64,000 nucleotides of DNA from Oceanivirga miroungae (GTDB lineage: Bacteria; Fusobacteriota; Fusobacteriia; Fusobacteriales; Leptotrichiaceae), in contig NZ_CABWIB010000001.1 of the NCBI RefSeq assembly GCF_902505095.1, forward strand, positions 496,001 to 560,000, in the 5' to 3' direction. Both the position numbers and the translations under genes were made by a program. The first letter of the stretch is position 1, and each line of letters starts with the position of its first letter. The notes under the pieces are model-generated. The model ran no database searches, was not told the DNA's origin, and saw only the letters and a list, made by a program, of their open reading frames with translations. Below are positions 18,040 through 27,363 of the stretch, in pieces.

Positions 18040-20202
18040 ATGGAAGAAAATTCAAAAATATCAAAAGAGTTAGAAATGCAAAGTAAATATCTAGCACTTA
18101 ATGCAACATCTAAATTATTAGTATGTGGTAAAACTGATTATACCGCAGATAAAAAAGCAGCAATAGAATATATGAATGTACATGTAATACCTAATACAAA
18201 AGTATTTAATAGTGTAAAAGAAAGAATAGATTATTTAGTTGAAAATAACTATTATGAAAAAGAATTGATTGAAAAATTTAAAATAGAAGAAATTGAAAAG
18301 TTACATGAAATAGCTTATTCATATAATCATAAATTTCCTACTTTAATGGGGGCTATGAAATTCTATAACTCATATTGTCTAACAAGTTTTGATAAAAAAA
18401 CATACTTAGAAGACTATGAACAAAGAGTAGTTGCTAACGCAATTTTATTATCAAATGGTGATTTTACATTTGCAAAAAATTTAGTTCATTTACTTATGAA
18501 AAAAGTATTTCAACCAGCAACACCTACTTTTTTAAATGCTTTAAAGAAAAATCGTGGGGAATATGTTTCTTGTTATTTATTAAGAACTGAAGATAATATG
18601 GAATCAATAGCAAGATCAATTTCAACATCTCTTCAATTATCAAAAAGAGGTGGAGGAGTTTCAGTATGTCTTACTAATTTAAGAGAATATGGTTCTAGCA
18701 TAAAAGGAATTAAAAATGTAGCAACAGGAGTAATTCCAGTTATGAAGTTATTAGAAGATACATTTTCTTATGCCAATCAACTAGGTCAAAGACAAGGAGC
18801 AGGTGCAGTTTACCTAAACGTACATCACCCTGATATATTAAGATTTTTAGATACAAAAAGAGAAAATGCAGATGAAAAAATTAGAATAAAATCATTATCA
18901 CTAGGTGTTGTAATTCCAGATATTACATTTTTACTAGCTAAAGAAAATAAGGAGATGGCTCTATTTTCACCGCAAGATATAGAGAAAGAATATAACTTAG
19001 CTATGTCTGATATATCAATTACTGAAGAATACGATAATTTAATTAAAAATGATAAAATAAAAAAAACATATATAAATGCAAGAAAACTATTTCAAACAAT
19101 AGCAGAACTACATTTTGAATCAGGATATCCATACATTTTATTTGATGATACAGTAAATAGAAATAATGCGCACCCTAACGGAAGAATAGTTATGTCAAAT
19201 TTATGTTCTGAAATTGCTCAAGTAAATACTAAAAGTACCTATGAAGAAGATTTATCTTTTTTAGAAATTGGACAAGATGTATCATGTAACCTAGGTTCTA
19301 TAAATATATCCGAAATGATGTTAGATGGTGAAAATTTTGGAGAAAATATATATAACTCAATAAAAGCACTAGATTTTGTATCAAGAAATGCAAATTTAAA
19401 ATCAGCTAAAAGTATAGAAAATGGTAATAATAAAAATCATGCATTAGGTTTAGGTGCTATGAATCTACATGGATTTTTAGCAACAAACAAGATATTTTAT
19501 GATAGTCCTGAAGCATTAGATTTTACAAATATATATTTCTATATTCAAACATATTATGCATTTTTAGCCTCAAATAAGCTAGCTATTGAGAACAAAAAAA
19601 GTTTTGAAAACTTTTCTATTAGTCGTTTTGCAAATGGAGAGTATTTTGACAAATATACTAAGTGTGAAGAAAATTTATACACAGCTAAAACTAAAAAAGT
19701 AAAAGAAATATTTGAAAAATATAAGGTGAAAATACCAACACAGAAAATGTGGATAGAATTAAGTAAAAATATTGTAAAATATGGTCTTGCTAATTCACAC
19801 TTACAAGCTGTAGCACCAACTGGTTCTATTAGTTATTTATCATCTTGTACACCAAGTCTTCAGCCAGTTGTATCACCTGTTGAAGTTAGAAAAGAAGGAA
19901 AACTAGGTAGAATATATGTTCCAGCATATAAATTGGATGATGATAACTTAGTATATTATGAAAAAGGAGCTTATGAGCTAGGTCCAAACCCTATTATAGA
20001 CATAGTAGCAGAAGCTCAAAAGCATGTGGATCAAGCAATATCATTAACCTTATTTATGACAGATACAGCCACTACAAGAGATTTGAATAAGGCATATATA
20101 AGGGCATTTTCTAAAAAATGTGCCTCAATATATTATGTAAGAATAAGACAAGATGTTTTAAAAGGGTCTGAATCATTAGAGTGTCAGGCTTGTATGATAT
20201 AA
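18040..20202 (+). CDS. nrdE: Ribonucleoside-diphosphate reductase large subunit
   Basis: The 720-residue catalytic R1 subunit reduces NDPs to dNDPs. Conserved parts include PATPTFLNA, RGGGVSV, the active-site Asn-x-Cys-x-Glu in MSNLCSEI, the Cys in VSCNLGSINIS, AVAPTGSISYL near residue 590, and the C-terminal redox pair ECQACMI. No N-terminal ATP-cone is visible, as in NrdE rather than NrdA. Its ATG follows the nrdI stop directly. The operon order nrdF-nrdI-nrdE differs from the common nrdHIEF; no NrdH glutaredoxin is present here. Confidence 0.96.
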   Translation: MEENSKISKELEMQSKYLALNATSKLLVCGKTDYTADKKAAIEYMNVHVIPNTKVFNSVKERIDYLVENNYYEKELIEKFKIEEIEKLHEIAYSYNHKFPTLMGAMKFYNSYCLTSFDKKTYLEDYEQRVVANAILLSNGDFTFAKNLVHLLMKKVFQPATPTFLNALKKNRGEYVSCYLLRTEDNMESIARSISTSLQLSKRGGGVSVCLTNLREYGSSIKGIKNVATGVIPVMKLLEDTFSYANQLGQRQGAGAVYLNVHHPDILRFLDTKRENADEKIRIKSLSLGVVIPDITFLLAKENKEMALFSPQDIEKEYNLAMSDISITEEYDNLIKNDKIKKTYINARKLFQTIAELHFESGYPYILFDDTVNRNNAHPNGRIVMSNLCSEIAQVNTKSTYEEDLSFLEIGQDVSCNLGSINISEMMLDGENFGENIYNSIKALDFVSRNANLKSAKSIENGNNKNHALGLGAMNLHGFLATNKIFYDSPEALDFTNIYFYIQTYYAFLASNKLAIENKKSFENFSISRFANGEYFDKYTKCEENLYTAKTKKVKEIFEKYKVKIPTQKMWIELSKNIVKYGLANSHLQAVAPTGSISYLSSCTPSLQPVVSPVEVRKEGKLGRIYVPAYKLDDDNLVYYEKGAYELGPNPIIDIVAEAQKHVDQAISLTLFMTDTATTRDLNKAYIRAFSKKCASIYYVRIRQDVLKGSESLECQACMI

Positions 20203-20214
20203 AAATAATAAAAG

Positions 20215-20251
20215 ATGGGAAAATAAATAAAATTAATTTCCCATTTTTTTT
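20215..20251 (+). terminator. Terminator of the nrd operon
   Basis: ATGGGAAAT (20215-20223) pairs perfectly with ATTTCCCAT (20236-20244), followed by T8. Confidence 0.9.
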
Positions 20252-20262
20252 AAATAATAAGG

Positions 20263-20268
20263 TATAAT
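20263..20268 (+). promoter_or_regulatory. Probable -10 element of the YitT-family gene
   Basis: TATAAT within ATAAGGTATAAT, the same context as the -10 at 4547-4552. The -35 is unclear. Confidence 0.4.
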
Positions 20269-20351
20269 ACTAGTGAGAGTCTAAAAAACTACTAGAACTT
20301 TTTTAATAAAAATTGTATAATTATATAAAAATTACAGATAGGAAATATACG

Positions 20352-21197
20352 ATGAAAAAAAGAATGACAATAGATATAATATTAATATTTGCATCAGCAC
20401 TACTTCAATCATATCTGATTGAAATAGTTGTAAAACACGCTAATTTAGTACCGATGGGATTTACTGGTTTATCAGTTTTAATACAGACAATATTTGCAAA
20501 GTTTAACATACATGTATCACTATCACTATTGCTAGTTTTATTAAATGCACCAGTTGCAATATTTTGTGCAAAACACATTAGTAAAAAGTTTACATTTCTA
20601 TCAATTTTACAAATTTTACTAGTAGCATTTTTCTTAAAGATATTTAAGTTTACACCAATATCAAATAATGTATTTTTAGAAGTAGTTATTGGTTCGTTCA
20701 TATATGGATTCTCTTCAGTTTTTGCATTAAAAGGAGAAGGATCAACAGGAGGTACAGACTTTATAGCCTTATATGTTTCTGAAAAAACAGGGAAAACTAT
20801 ATGGGGACATATTTTTATATTTAATGCAATAATAATCCTATTATTTGGATATAATGTAGGTTGGGAAGCAGCTGGATATTCAATAATATTTCAGTATATA
20901 ATAACTATAACGATATCTAAATTCTATCTAAGATATGCTCGTCTAACTTTACAAATTATCACAAAAAAAGGTGATGAGGTATCAAAAGCATATATAAATG
21001 CAGTAGTACATGGAATGACAAAAACAAATGCAAAAGGATGCTATACACAAACTGATATTGATGTTTTATACACTGTAATATCAACTTATGAATTAAAAAC
21101 AATAGTAAGTCTAATAAAACAAGTAGATCCAAATGCAATAATAAATGTAATAAAAACAGAAGAATTTTATGGTAACTTTATATTACCTACAATGTAA
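20352..21197 (+). CDS. YitT family membrane protein
   Basis: 281 residues from ATG 20352 (weak AGG site upstream; the frame is open from a TTG at 20313). Five to six hydrophobic segments (about 1-195) form the YitT_membrane domain, with the loop GEGSTGGTDFIALYVSEKTG. The C-terminal 85 residues are a soluble DUF2179 domain (KGDEVSKAYINAVVHGMTK to IINVIKTEEFYGNF). The transported substrate, if any, is unknown; family members are widespread in Firmicutes and Fusobacteria. It probably shares a transcript with the DUF1858 gene 11 bases downstream. Confidence 0.85.
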   Translation: MKKRMTIDIILIFASALLQSYLIEIVVKHANLVPMGFTGLSVLIQTIFAKFNIHVSLSLLLVLLNAPVAIFCAKHISKKFTFLSILQILLVAFFLKIFKFTPISNNVFLEVVIGSFIYGFSSVFALKGEGSTGGTDFIALYVSEKTGKTIWGHIFIFNAIIILLFGYNVGWEAAGYSIIFQYIITITISKFYLRYARLTLQIITKKGDEVSKAYINAVVHGMTKTNAKGCYTQTDIDVLYTVISTYELKTIVSLIKQVDPNAIINVIKTEEFYGNFILPTM

Positions 21198-21208
21198 GAG
21201 GAGTAAAA

Positions 21209-21442
21209 ATGAAAGAATACGTAAATGCAGAAATGAATATAATGGAAGCTGTTGAAGAATATCCAATAATAATGGAAGTTTTAATGAGATATGGCTTAGG
21301 TTGTGGTGGTTGTATCATATCTTCAGCTGAAACACTTTATGAAGGTATAGCAATACATGGATTAGATCCAGACATAATAATTGAAGAAATAAATATGATA
21401 ATAGAAATGGAAGAAGAAGAAAATAAAAATGAGTCGAACTAG
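21209..21442 (+). CDS. DUF1858 domain protein
   Basis: A 77-residue protein containing a single DUF1858 domain: MNIMEAVEEYP, then a hydrophobic helix and the conserved YGLGCGGCI motif. The Cys-Gly-Gly-Cys pair suggests metal or redox chemistry. The domain occurs alone or fused to ScdA/Ric-type and hybrid-cluster proteins in anaerobes. The tail is strongly acidic. A GAGGAG site precedes the ATG. Confidence 0.85.
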   Translation: MKEYVNAEMNIMEAVEEYPIIMEVLMRYGLGCGGCIISSAETLYEGIAIHGLDPDIIIEEINMIIEMEEEENKNESN

Positions 21443-21459
21443 TTTTCTTCCATTTTTTT
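21407..21459 (+). terminator. Terminator overlapping the DUF1858 gene end
   Basis: ATGGAAGAA (21407-21415, within the coding end) pairs with TTCTTCCAT (21445-21453), followed by a run of T. The loop of about 29 bases is long, so partial readthrough into glmM is possible. Confidence 0.5.
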
Positions 21460-21480
21460 AATATACAAGGAGAGATAAAT

Positions 21481-22848
21481 ATGGCTAGAAAATATTTTGG
21501 TACAGATGGAATAAGAGGGGTTGCTAATAAGGATTTAAGTATAGACTTAGTTACAAATTTAGGATTAGCATTAGGATACTATTTAAAAACTATTATTAAA
21601 GAAGAAAGAAAACCAAGAGTTGTTCTTGGAACAGACACAAGAATATCTGGATATATGATAAGATCAGCACTATCAGCAGGGCTTACAGCAATGGGCGTTA
21701 ACATTGATTTTGTTGGAGTTATTCCAACACCAGGAGTTAGTTTTTTAACAAGATATAAAGATGTTGATTTAGGAATTATGATATCAGCATCACATAATCC
21801 AATAACTGATAATGGAATAAAAATATTTAGTAAAGATGGATATAAACTAGAGGATTGTATAGAAGAAGAAATAGAAAAAATTATGGAAAATAAAGAACTT
21901 TTATACTCTAATTTAGCAGAAGCTTCTAAGTTAGGTAGATTTTCATTCAGTGAAGAAGATATAAACGCATACAGAAGATTTTTAAGAAATACAACAAAAA
22001 CTAGTTTTAAAGGAAAAAAAATAGTAATAGATGCAGCAAATGGAGCTAGCTACCGTGTTGCAGCTAAAGTTTTTCAAAGCTTAGGTGCTGAAATTATAGC
22101 TATAAATAATATACCGAATGGTAAAAACATAAATGTAAATTGTGGATCAACTCACCCAGAATTATTACAAGAAATGGTAAAACTATATAAAGCGGATTTA
22201 GGACTTGCATACGATGGAGATGCTGATAGATTAATAGCAGTTGATGAGCTTGGAAATATTGTAAATGGGGACTTAGTAATAGCAATAATAGCTCTTAATA
22301 TGAAAAAAAGAGGTACTCTTAATAATAATACAGTTGTTACTACTGTAATGAGCAATTTAGGATTTGAAAAATATTTAAATGATAATGGTATAAGATTAGT
22401 AAGAGCAAATGTCGGAGATAGATATGTTCTAGAAAAAATGAGACAACAATCTCTTAATTTAGGTGGAGAACAATCAGGACATGTAATAATACTAGACCAT
22501 AATACAACTGGAGATGGAGTTTTATCAAGCATACAATTAGTAAGTAGTATTATAGAATCAGGTAAAAAATTAAGTGAGCTTGTATCTGATATTACATTAT
22601 GGCCGCAAAGATTAGAAAATATAAAGGTAAGTAAGGAATTTAAAAATACTTGGAAGAAAAATTCTAAAATACAAGATGAAATAGATTTAGCTACTAAGAA
22701 ATTAGCAAATAATGGTAGAATACTAATAAGAGAATCAGGTACAGAAAATTTAATAAGAGTTATGATAGAAGCAAATGATGAAAAATTGATTGATGAAATA
22801 ATGGAGAGTATTTGCCAATTAGTAGAAAAGGAATCTAAAAATGCATAA
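21481..22848 (+). CDS. glmM: Phosphoglucosamine mutase
   Basis: A 455-residue alpha-D-phosphohexomutase that converts glucosamine-6-phosphate to glucosamine-1-phosphate for UDP-GlcNAc and peptidoglycan synthesis. Motifs are FGTDGIRGVAN at the start, the phosphoserine loop ISASHNPITDNGIKIF (Ser near 101), the metal loop AYDGDADR, the sugar loop GGEQSGH, and the phosphate site RESGTENLIRVM. Length is normal. ATG 21481 follows AAGGAGAG. The 3' end overlaps the methyltransferase start by 8 bases. Confidence 0.97.
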   Translation: MARKYFGTDGIRGVANKDLSIDLVTNLGLALGYYLKTIIKEERKPRVVLGTDTRISGYMIRSALSAGLTAMGVNIDFVGVIPTPGVSFLTRYKDVDLGIMISASHNPITDNGIKIFSKDGYKLEDCIEEEIEKIMENKELLYSNLAEASKLGRFSFSEEDINAYRRFLRNTTKTSFKGKKIVIDAANGASYRVAAKVFQSLGAEIIAINNIPNGKNINVNCGSTHPELLQEMVKLYKADLGLAYDGDADRLIAVDELGNIVNGDLVIAIIALNMKKRGTLNNNTVVTTVMSNLGFEKYLNDNGIRLVRANVGDRYVLEKMRQQSLNLGGEQSGHVIILDHNTTGDGVLSSIQLVSSIIESGKKLSELVSDITLWPQRLENIKVSKEFKNTWKKNSKIQDEIDLATKKLANNGRILIRESGTENLIRVMIEANDEKLIDEIMESICQLVEKESKNA

Positions 22849-23560
22849 AAATTTTTCAAAGATATATGATGAGTTTACAAAGTATGTCGACTATAAAGGT
22901 TGGTATATGTTTTTAAAAAGATATATAAAAAAAGATGGAAAAGTTTTAGATATAGGTTGTGGTACAGGTAGTTTACTTCAGTATTTCTATAACAATGGAT
23001 ACAAGGTAGTTGGTCTTGATATATCAGAAGATATGATAGAAGTAGCAAATAAAAAAAATGATAAAATAAGGTATATAGTAGATGATATAACTAGAAAAGA
23101 CTTTATTTTAGATACTAAATACAAGTATGTAATGTGTAATTTTGATACAGTAAACTATTTTTCATCGTATGAGGATTTTGAAGCATTTGTAAAAAATGTA
23201 TCAAAAATTCAAAATAATAATGCTCTTTTAATATTTGATTTAGTTAGTGAAGAAATTTTTTCTGAAATGTTTTATGATGATGTATTTATAGATGAAGAAG
23301 AAAATTACCTAGCTATTTGGCAACATGAAAAATTAGATGAAAATAGACATGAGATTTTAATAGATATTTTCTATAAAGAAGATAATATGTACAATAAATA
23401 TGAGGAAAAACACATTAAATTCATATATGATTTAGATAAGATAGTAGAAATATTAAATAGAAATGATTACTATATTCATGATATGGCTAAAAATGAAAAT
23501 TATGGAGAATCTAGAATTTTTGTAATAGCTAAAAAGGAGAAAAATGAAAAAAAACGATAA
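22841..23560 (+). CDS. Class I SAM-dependent methyltransferase
   Basis: 239 residues with motif I VLDIGCGTGSLLQYF near 40, acidic post-I VVGLDISEDMIEVA, and the D-x-x-N-Y segment FDTVNYFSS. This matches the broad methyltransferase 25/11 group whose small-molecule substrate cannot be predicted. It is coupled to glmM (ATGCATAA overlap), and its 3' end overlaps the next gene by 17 bases. Confidence 0.85.
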   Translation: MHKNFSKIYDEFTKYVDYKGWYMFLKRYIKKDGKVLDIGCGTGSLLQYFYNNGYKVVGLDISEDMIEVANKKNDKIRYIVDDITRKDFILDTKYKYVMCNFDTVNYFSSYEDFEAFVKNVSKIQNNNALLIFDLVSEEIFSEMFYDDVFIDEEENYLAIWQHEKLDENRHEILIDIFYKEDNMYNKYEEKHIKFIYDLDKIVEILNRNDYYIHDMAKNENYGESRIFVIAKKEKNEKKR

Positions 23561-23756
23561 TATGTTAAAATATTTTGTAATATCAACAAACTACATTTTC
23601 ACCTTAGCCTCTCCTGTTGTATTAATGATAGTACTTTATTATGTATTTTCAAAATACGTATTTCATAAGGAGAATGACTTTATTTTAGTTATAATGATTA
23701 TACTAGGAATTGTATCAGGTTATGTAAGTCTATATAAAGAAATAAAGGGGAAATAA
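23544..23756 (+). CDS. AtpZ/AtpI-like small membrane protein
   Basis: A 70-residue protein with two transmembrane helices separated by a short charged loop. The second helix ends in GIVSGYVSLYKEIKGK, which resembles the G...G-x-Y-x-x-Y/K ending of AtpZ-type ATP synthase accessory proteins. No ATP synthase genes are in view, so the assignment is tentative. AAAAAGGAG precedes the ATG. Confidence 0.5.
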   Translation: MKKNDNMLKYFVISTNYIFTLASPVVLMIVLYYVFSKYVFHKENDFILVIMIILGIVSGYVSLYKEIKGK

Positions 23757-23757
23757 G

Positions 23758-24948
23758 ATGAAGGTATATAAATATGGTGGAAGTTCAGTTTCTGACATAG
23801 AAAAAATACAAAATATTAGTAAACATCTAAAAGAAGTTTCTAAAAATGAAAAAATAATAGTTGTGGTTTCTGCTATGGGTAAAACTACAAATAATTTAAT
23901 TGAAAAAGCAAATATGATAACAACAAATCCTAATGTAAGAGAATTAGATAGACTAATGTCAATAGGTGAAATTGAAACTATTAGCTTACTATCAATAGCT
24001 TTAAATAACATAGGAGTAAAAGCAATTTCACTAACAGCTGATCAAATTAGTATAAAGACAACAGGAGAACATACAAAATCTCGAATAAAAAGTATAGATA
24101 AAAATATTTTAGAAAAATTTTTAGAAGAAAACGATGTATTAGTAGTAGCTGGTTTTCAAGGAATAAATGATAAAAATGAAATGACTACATTAGGTAGAGG
24201 TGGAAGTGACACAACAGCAGTAGCACTTGCTAGTGTATTTTCTGTAGATTGTCATATATATACTGATGTAGATGGAATATATACAATTGACCCTAGAGTA
24301 TATGAAAATGCAAAAAAAATAGATGTTATTAGCTATGATGAAATGATGGAGTTAGCATATTTAGGTGCTGGAGTTATGGAAGCAAGAGCAGTAGAACTTG
24401 GGTACAAATATCTAGTTGATATATATGTTGAAAAGTCACTGTCTGATGTTAAAGGAACTTTAATAACTAGTAAGGAGAAAATAATGGAAGAAAAAGAAAT
24501 TACAGGTATTTCTATAAATAATAATACCTTAATGGTTACAATAGATAATATAGCGACATATGCCAAAAATCTAGAGCCAATTTTTAGTATGGCAAGCAGC
24601 TTAGGAATAAGTATTGATATAATAAGTCATAATGATGTAGTAAGTGATAATGGAAGTATCGCTTTTATTGTACCAAGAACAGATTTAAACTTAGTTAACA
24701 CTTTATTTTCAAACTTAAATTTAAAAAATTCTAATGTAATATTAAATGAAAAGATATCCAAAGTATCTTTAGTAGGAATTGGTATGGTAAATCGTGTAGG
24801 AATTATGAGTAAGATATTTAAAATATTAGCTGATAATAATTTAAGTTTTCATCAAATATCTAGTTCTGAGCTAAGTATTTCAATAGTAGTTGAAGAAAGT
24901 AATGCAAAAACTTTATCTAAGCTACTAGCAAAAGAATTTAACTTATAG
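23758..24948 (+). CDS. Aspartate kinase
   Basis: A 396-residue aspartokinase that phosphorylates L-aspartate, the first step toward lysine/diaminopimelate, threonine and methionine. The kinase domain begins VYKYGGSSVSDIEKI and contains GRGGSDTTAVALA (substrate/ATP site) and DVDGIYTIDPRV. Two C-terminal ACT domains (about 250-396) indicate allosteric control. The window holds no other pathway gene. It begins one base after the preceding stop, so it belongs to the glmM-downstream operon. Confidence 0.93.
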   Translation: MKVYKYGGSSVSDIEKIQNISKHLKEVSKNEKIIVVVSAMGKTTNNLIEKANMITTNPNVRELDRLMSIGEIETISLLSIALNNIGVKAISLTADQISIKTTGEHTKSRIKSIDKNILEKFLEENDVLVVAGFQGINDKNEMTTLGRGGSDTTAVALASVFSVDCHIYTDVDGIYTIDPRVYENAKKIDVISYDEMMELAYLGAGVMEARAVELGYKYLVDIYVEKSLSDVKGTLITSKEKIMEEKEITGISINNNTLMVTIDNIATYAKNLEPIFSMASSLGISIDIISHNDVVSDNGSIAFIVPRTDLNLVNTLFSNLNLKNSNVILNEKISKVSLVGIGMVNRVGIMSKIFKILADNNLSFHQISSSELSISIVVEESNAKTLSKLLAKEFNL

Positions 24949-24956
24949 GAGGGATT

Positions 24957-25292
24957 ATGGATAGATACTTAATAACAGATGTTGATGTTGTATTAGAAGA
25001 TGAAGATGGTTTAGTAGGAGCAGTATATACAAATGATAGATATTATTCTACATTAGAAGAAGCCTTAGAAGTGTATGATCCAGAAATCGTACTGTATGAT
25101 GAAAATGGAGAATTATTAAATACTAATTCAATGGAATTAGAAATAATTGATGAAAATGATAATGCAAAAAGTTTAACAGAATTTTCTTTTGTTATAAGAG
25201 ATAAAGATATAAAGGCGTTAAAGGAATTTTGTGATAAATTTAAAATGGCAAAAAAAGCTAAACAATTATTAGAAAAATGGAGTAAAAATTAA
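24957..25292 (+). CDS. Hypothetical acidic protein
   Basis: 111 residues, not recognised. The N-terminal 65 residues are Asp/Glu-rich and predicted beta (DVDVVLEDEDGLVGAVYTND), and the last 40 are a basic helix (DIKALKEFCDKFKMAKKAKQLLEKW). There is no signal peptide. A strong AGGAGG precedes the ATG at 24957. Its stop overlaps the M32 peptidase start (TAATG). Likely a small cytoplasmic protein conserved in this group. Confidence 0.65.
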   Translation: MDRYLITDVDVVLEDEDGLVGAVYTNDRYYSTLEEALEVYDPEIVLYDENGELLNTNSMELEIIDENDNAKSLTEFSFVIRDKDIKALKEFCDKFKMAKKAKQLLEKWSKN

Positions 25293-26800
25293 TGGATAAA
25301 ATGGAAAAGTTAAAAGAGTATATAAAAGTAGATGCAGCATATAATCATGCATTAGCACTACTATCATGGGATTTAGAAACAGAGGCAGCTAAAAATTCAG
25401 TTTCAGGTATTAGTGAAACTATTGAAGTTTTATCATCACTTCAGTATAAAAACTTAGTAAATGACGAATTTAAAAATCTTTTATACTCGATTGATGAAAA
25501 TAGTTTAAGTGAACTAGATAAAAAAGTAGTAAGTGAACTTAAAAAATCAGTATTTGAAAAATTAAGTAAAATACCTGAAAAAAAATATTCTAAGTATAAC
25601 TCGCTATTATCAGAATCTCAGGCTGTATGGGAAGAGGCTAAAAATACAAATAACTATGAGATATTTAAGCCATATTTAAAAGAAATAATAATGACAACAA
25701 AAGAGTTTATTAAATATAGAGGATATAACAAAAATCCATACAATGTCTTATTAGATGATTTTGAAGATGAATTAACAGTTAAAAAAGCAGATGAGTTTTT
25801 TGAAAAAGTAAAAAAAGACTTAGTTCCATTTGCGAAAAAGGTTTTAGATATAGAAAATAAAGAAATATTAAAAGCAAAAGAAAAATTAAATATGAAATTT
25901 GATATACAAAAACAAAAGGAGCTAGCTTATGAATTATCTCGTATAATGGGATTTGATTTTAATATGGGAGTACTAAAAGAAAGTGAACACCCATTTACAA
26001 CAAATATGAATAATAAGGATGTTAGATTTACTACACACTATTATGAAAATGATGTATTTTCTTCATTTTATTCAATAACTCATGAAGTAGGGCACGCTAT
26101 ATATGAAGCTCAAATATCAGATGAAGTAGATAATACAAAAGTATTAGCAGGTGGATCTACTATGGGAATACATGAAGCTCAATCAAGATTTACAGAAAAT
26201 GTAATAACAAAACATAAAGCATTTATGAAAACTGTAGTAAGATTATTAGAAAAATATTTTGATTTAAAATTAACTGAAAATGAAGCATATTTATTAGTTA
26301 ACGAAGTAAAAAAACAGTATATAAGAACAGAGGCAGATGAACTTACTTATCCTATTCATGTACTAATCAGATATGAAATAGAAAAAGAAATTTTTTCTGA
26401 TTTAGAAAGTGTTGTAGATGTAGAATATATTAAAAACTTATGGAATGATATGTATGAAAAATATTTAGGAATAAGACCTAGAAATGATAGTGAAGGAATA
26501 TTACAAGATTCACATTGGTCAGCAGGATTATTTGGATATTTCCCATCTTATGCAATAGGAAGTGCATATGCTAGTCAAATGTATGAAGCCTTAACTAAAG
26601 TAGTGGATGTTAATAAAGCGTTAGAAAATGAAGACTTTACAGAAATAAATAAGTTTTTAAAAGAAAAAATTCATAAATATGGAGCATCTAAAGGGCCTAG
26701 TTTTTTAATTAAATCAGTATCTGGTGAAGACTTTAACCCAGATTATTATATAAACTATTTAAAAGATAAGTTTAGTAAAATATACGGTATTAAGGAGTAA
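25292..26800 (+). CDS. M32 family metallocarboxypeptidase (Taq type)
   Basis: A 502-residue, mostly helical zinc carboxypeptidase. The zinc site HEVGH is at 264-268 and the third-ligand region HEAQSRFTEN starts at 294. DELTYPIHVLIRYEIEK and the late HWSAGLFGYFPSYAIGSAYASQ are family hallmarks. Such enzymes trim C-terminal amino acids from peptides in the cytoplasm, fitting a peptide-using fermenter with an oligopeptide transporter (36-41 kb). Start chosen at the ATG overlapping the upstream stop. Confidence 0.95.
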   Translation: MDKMEKLKEYIKVDAAYNHALALLSWDLETEAAKNSVSGISETIEVLSSLQYKNLVNDEFKNLLYSIDENSLSELDKKVVSELKKSVFEKLSKIPEKKYSKYNSLLSESQAVWEEAKNTNNYEIFKPYLKEIIMTTKEFIKYRGYNKNPYNVLLDDFEDELTVKKADEFFEKVKKDLVPFAKKVLDIENKEILKAKEKLNMKFDIQKQKELAYELSRIMGFDFNMGVLKESEHPFTTNMNNKDVRFTTHYYENDVFSSFYSITHEVGHAIYEAQISDEVDNTKVLAGGSTMGIHEAQSRFTENVITKHKAFMKTVVRLLEKYFDLKLTENEAYLLVNEVKKQYIRTEADELTYPIHVLIRYEIEKEIFSDLESVVDVEYIKNLWNDMYEKYLGIRPRNDSEGILQDSHWSAGLFGYFPSYAIGSAYASQMYEALTKVVDVNKALENEDFTEINKFLKEKIHKYGASKGPSFLIKSVSGEDFNPDYYINYLKDKFSKIYGIKE

Positions 26801-26802
26801 TT

Positions 26803-27363
26803 ATGAAAAAAATACTATTAAGTTTAATAATTTTAATGTCAACATTAACATTTTCAATAACAGATTATTATAATATTAAAGAACTAAAATATGATGATAA
26901 TACATATTATTTAGCAGATTCTAATGCAATTGATAACACGTATATACAAGAATACTTAAAAAAAGACGATAGCTTTCCTAATTATAAAGAACTAATATCA
27001 GTTTCATATATTAAGGATGGGGAAAATATAAAATTAAATGAATTAGTTCAAACTCAAATAGACTTTGTTGACTCACTTGGGATATTAAAGTTTGTAAATA
27101 CTACACATACTTTTGAAAAAAATATTTTATTAGATGAGTTTTTAATTGAAAGTGGTACATATGAGTATGATATATATCATTATTTAAAAGATAATAATGG
27201 TGAAATAGTTTTACTTCAATATAGTTTACGTGAATATGTAGATAGTCAAGAAAAACATGAAAAATTTATAAATTACATAATAAATAATAGGGATGAAATG
27301 GTAGCTAAATTCAATAAGTTCGTAATTCATAAACTAAATGTTAAAAATATGGAGAATAAATAA
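26803..27363 (+). CDS. Hypothetical secreted or periplasmic protein
   Basis: 186 residues, family not recognised. A Sec signal peptide (MKKILLSLIILMSTLTFS, cut before ITDYY) precedes a mixed alpha/beta, Tyr/Asp-rich mature part without cysteines. AAGGAG lies in the M32 gene's end, and the stop overlaps queH (TAATG), so the gene is in the same transcript. Function unknown. Confidence 0.65.
   Translation: MKKILLSLIILMSTLTFSITDYYNIKELKYDDNTYYLADSNAIDNTYIQEYLKKDDSFPNYKELISVSYIKDGENIKLNELVQTQIDFVDSLGILKFVNTTHTFEKNILLDEFLIESGTYEYDIYHYLKDNNGEIVLLQYSLREYVDSQEKHEKFINYIINNRDEMVAKFNKFVIHKLNVKNMENK

Noticed and set aside
16602..20202. Use of the Mycoplasma code (TGA = Trp), considered because of the Mollicutes-like NrdF and low GC.
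   Set aside because: Trp is encoded by TGG throughout, TGA serves as a stop (for example at 35586-35588), and outer-membrane genes rule out a Mollicute.
23544..23756. Dismissing the 70-codon ORF as noise.
   Set aside because: It has a good ribosome site, two clear membrane helices and tight spacing to both neighbours, so it is kept as a real gene with a tentative name.
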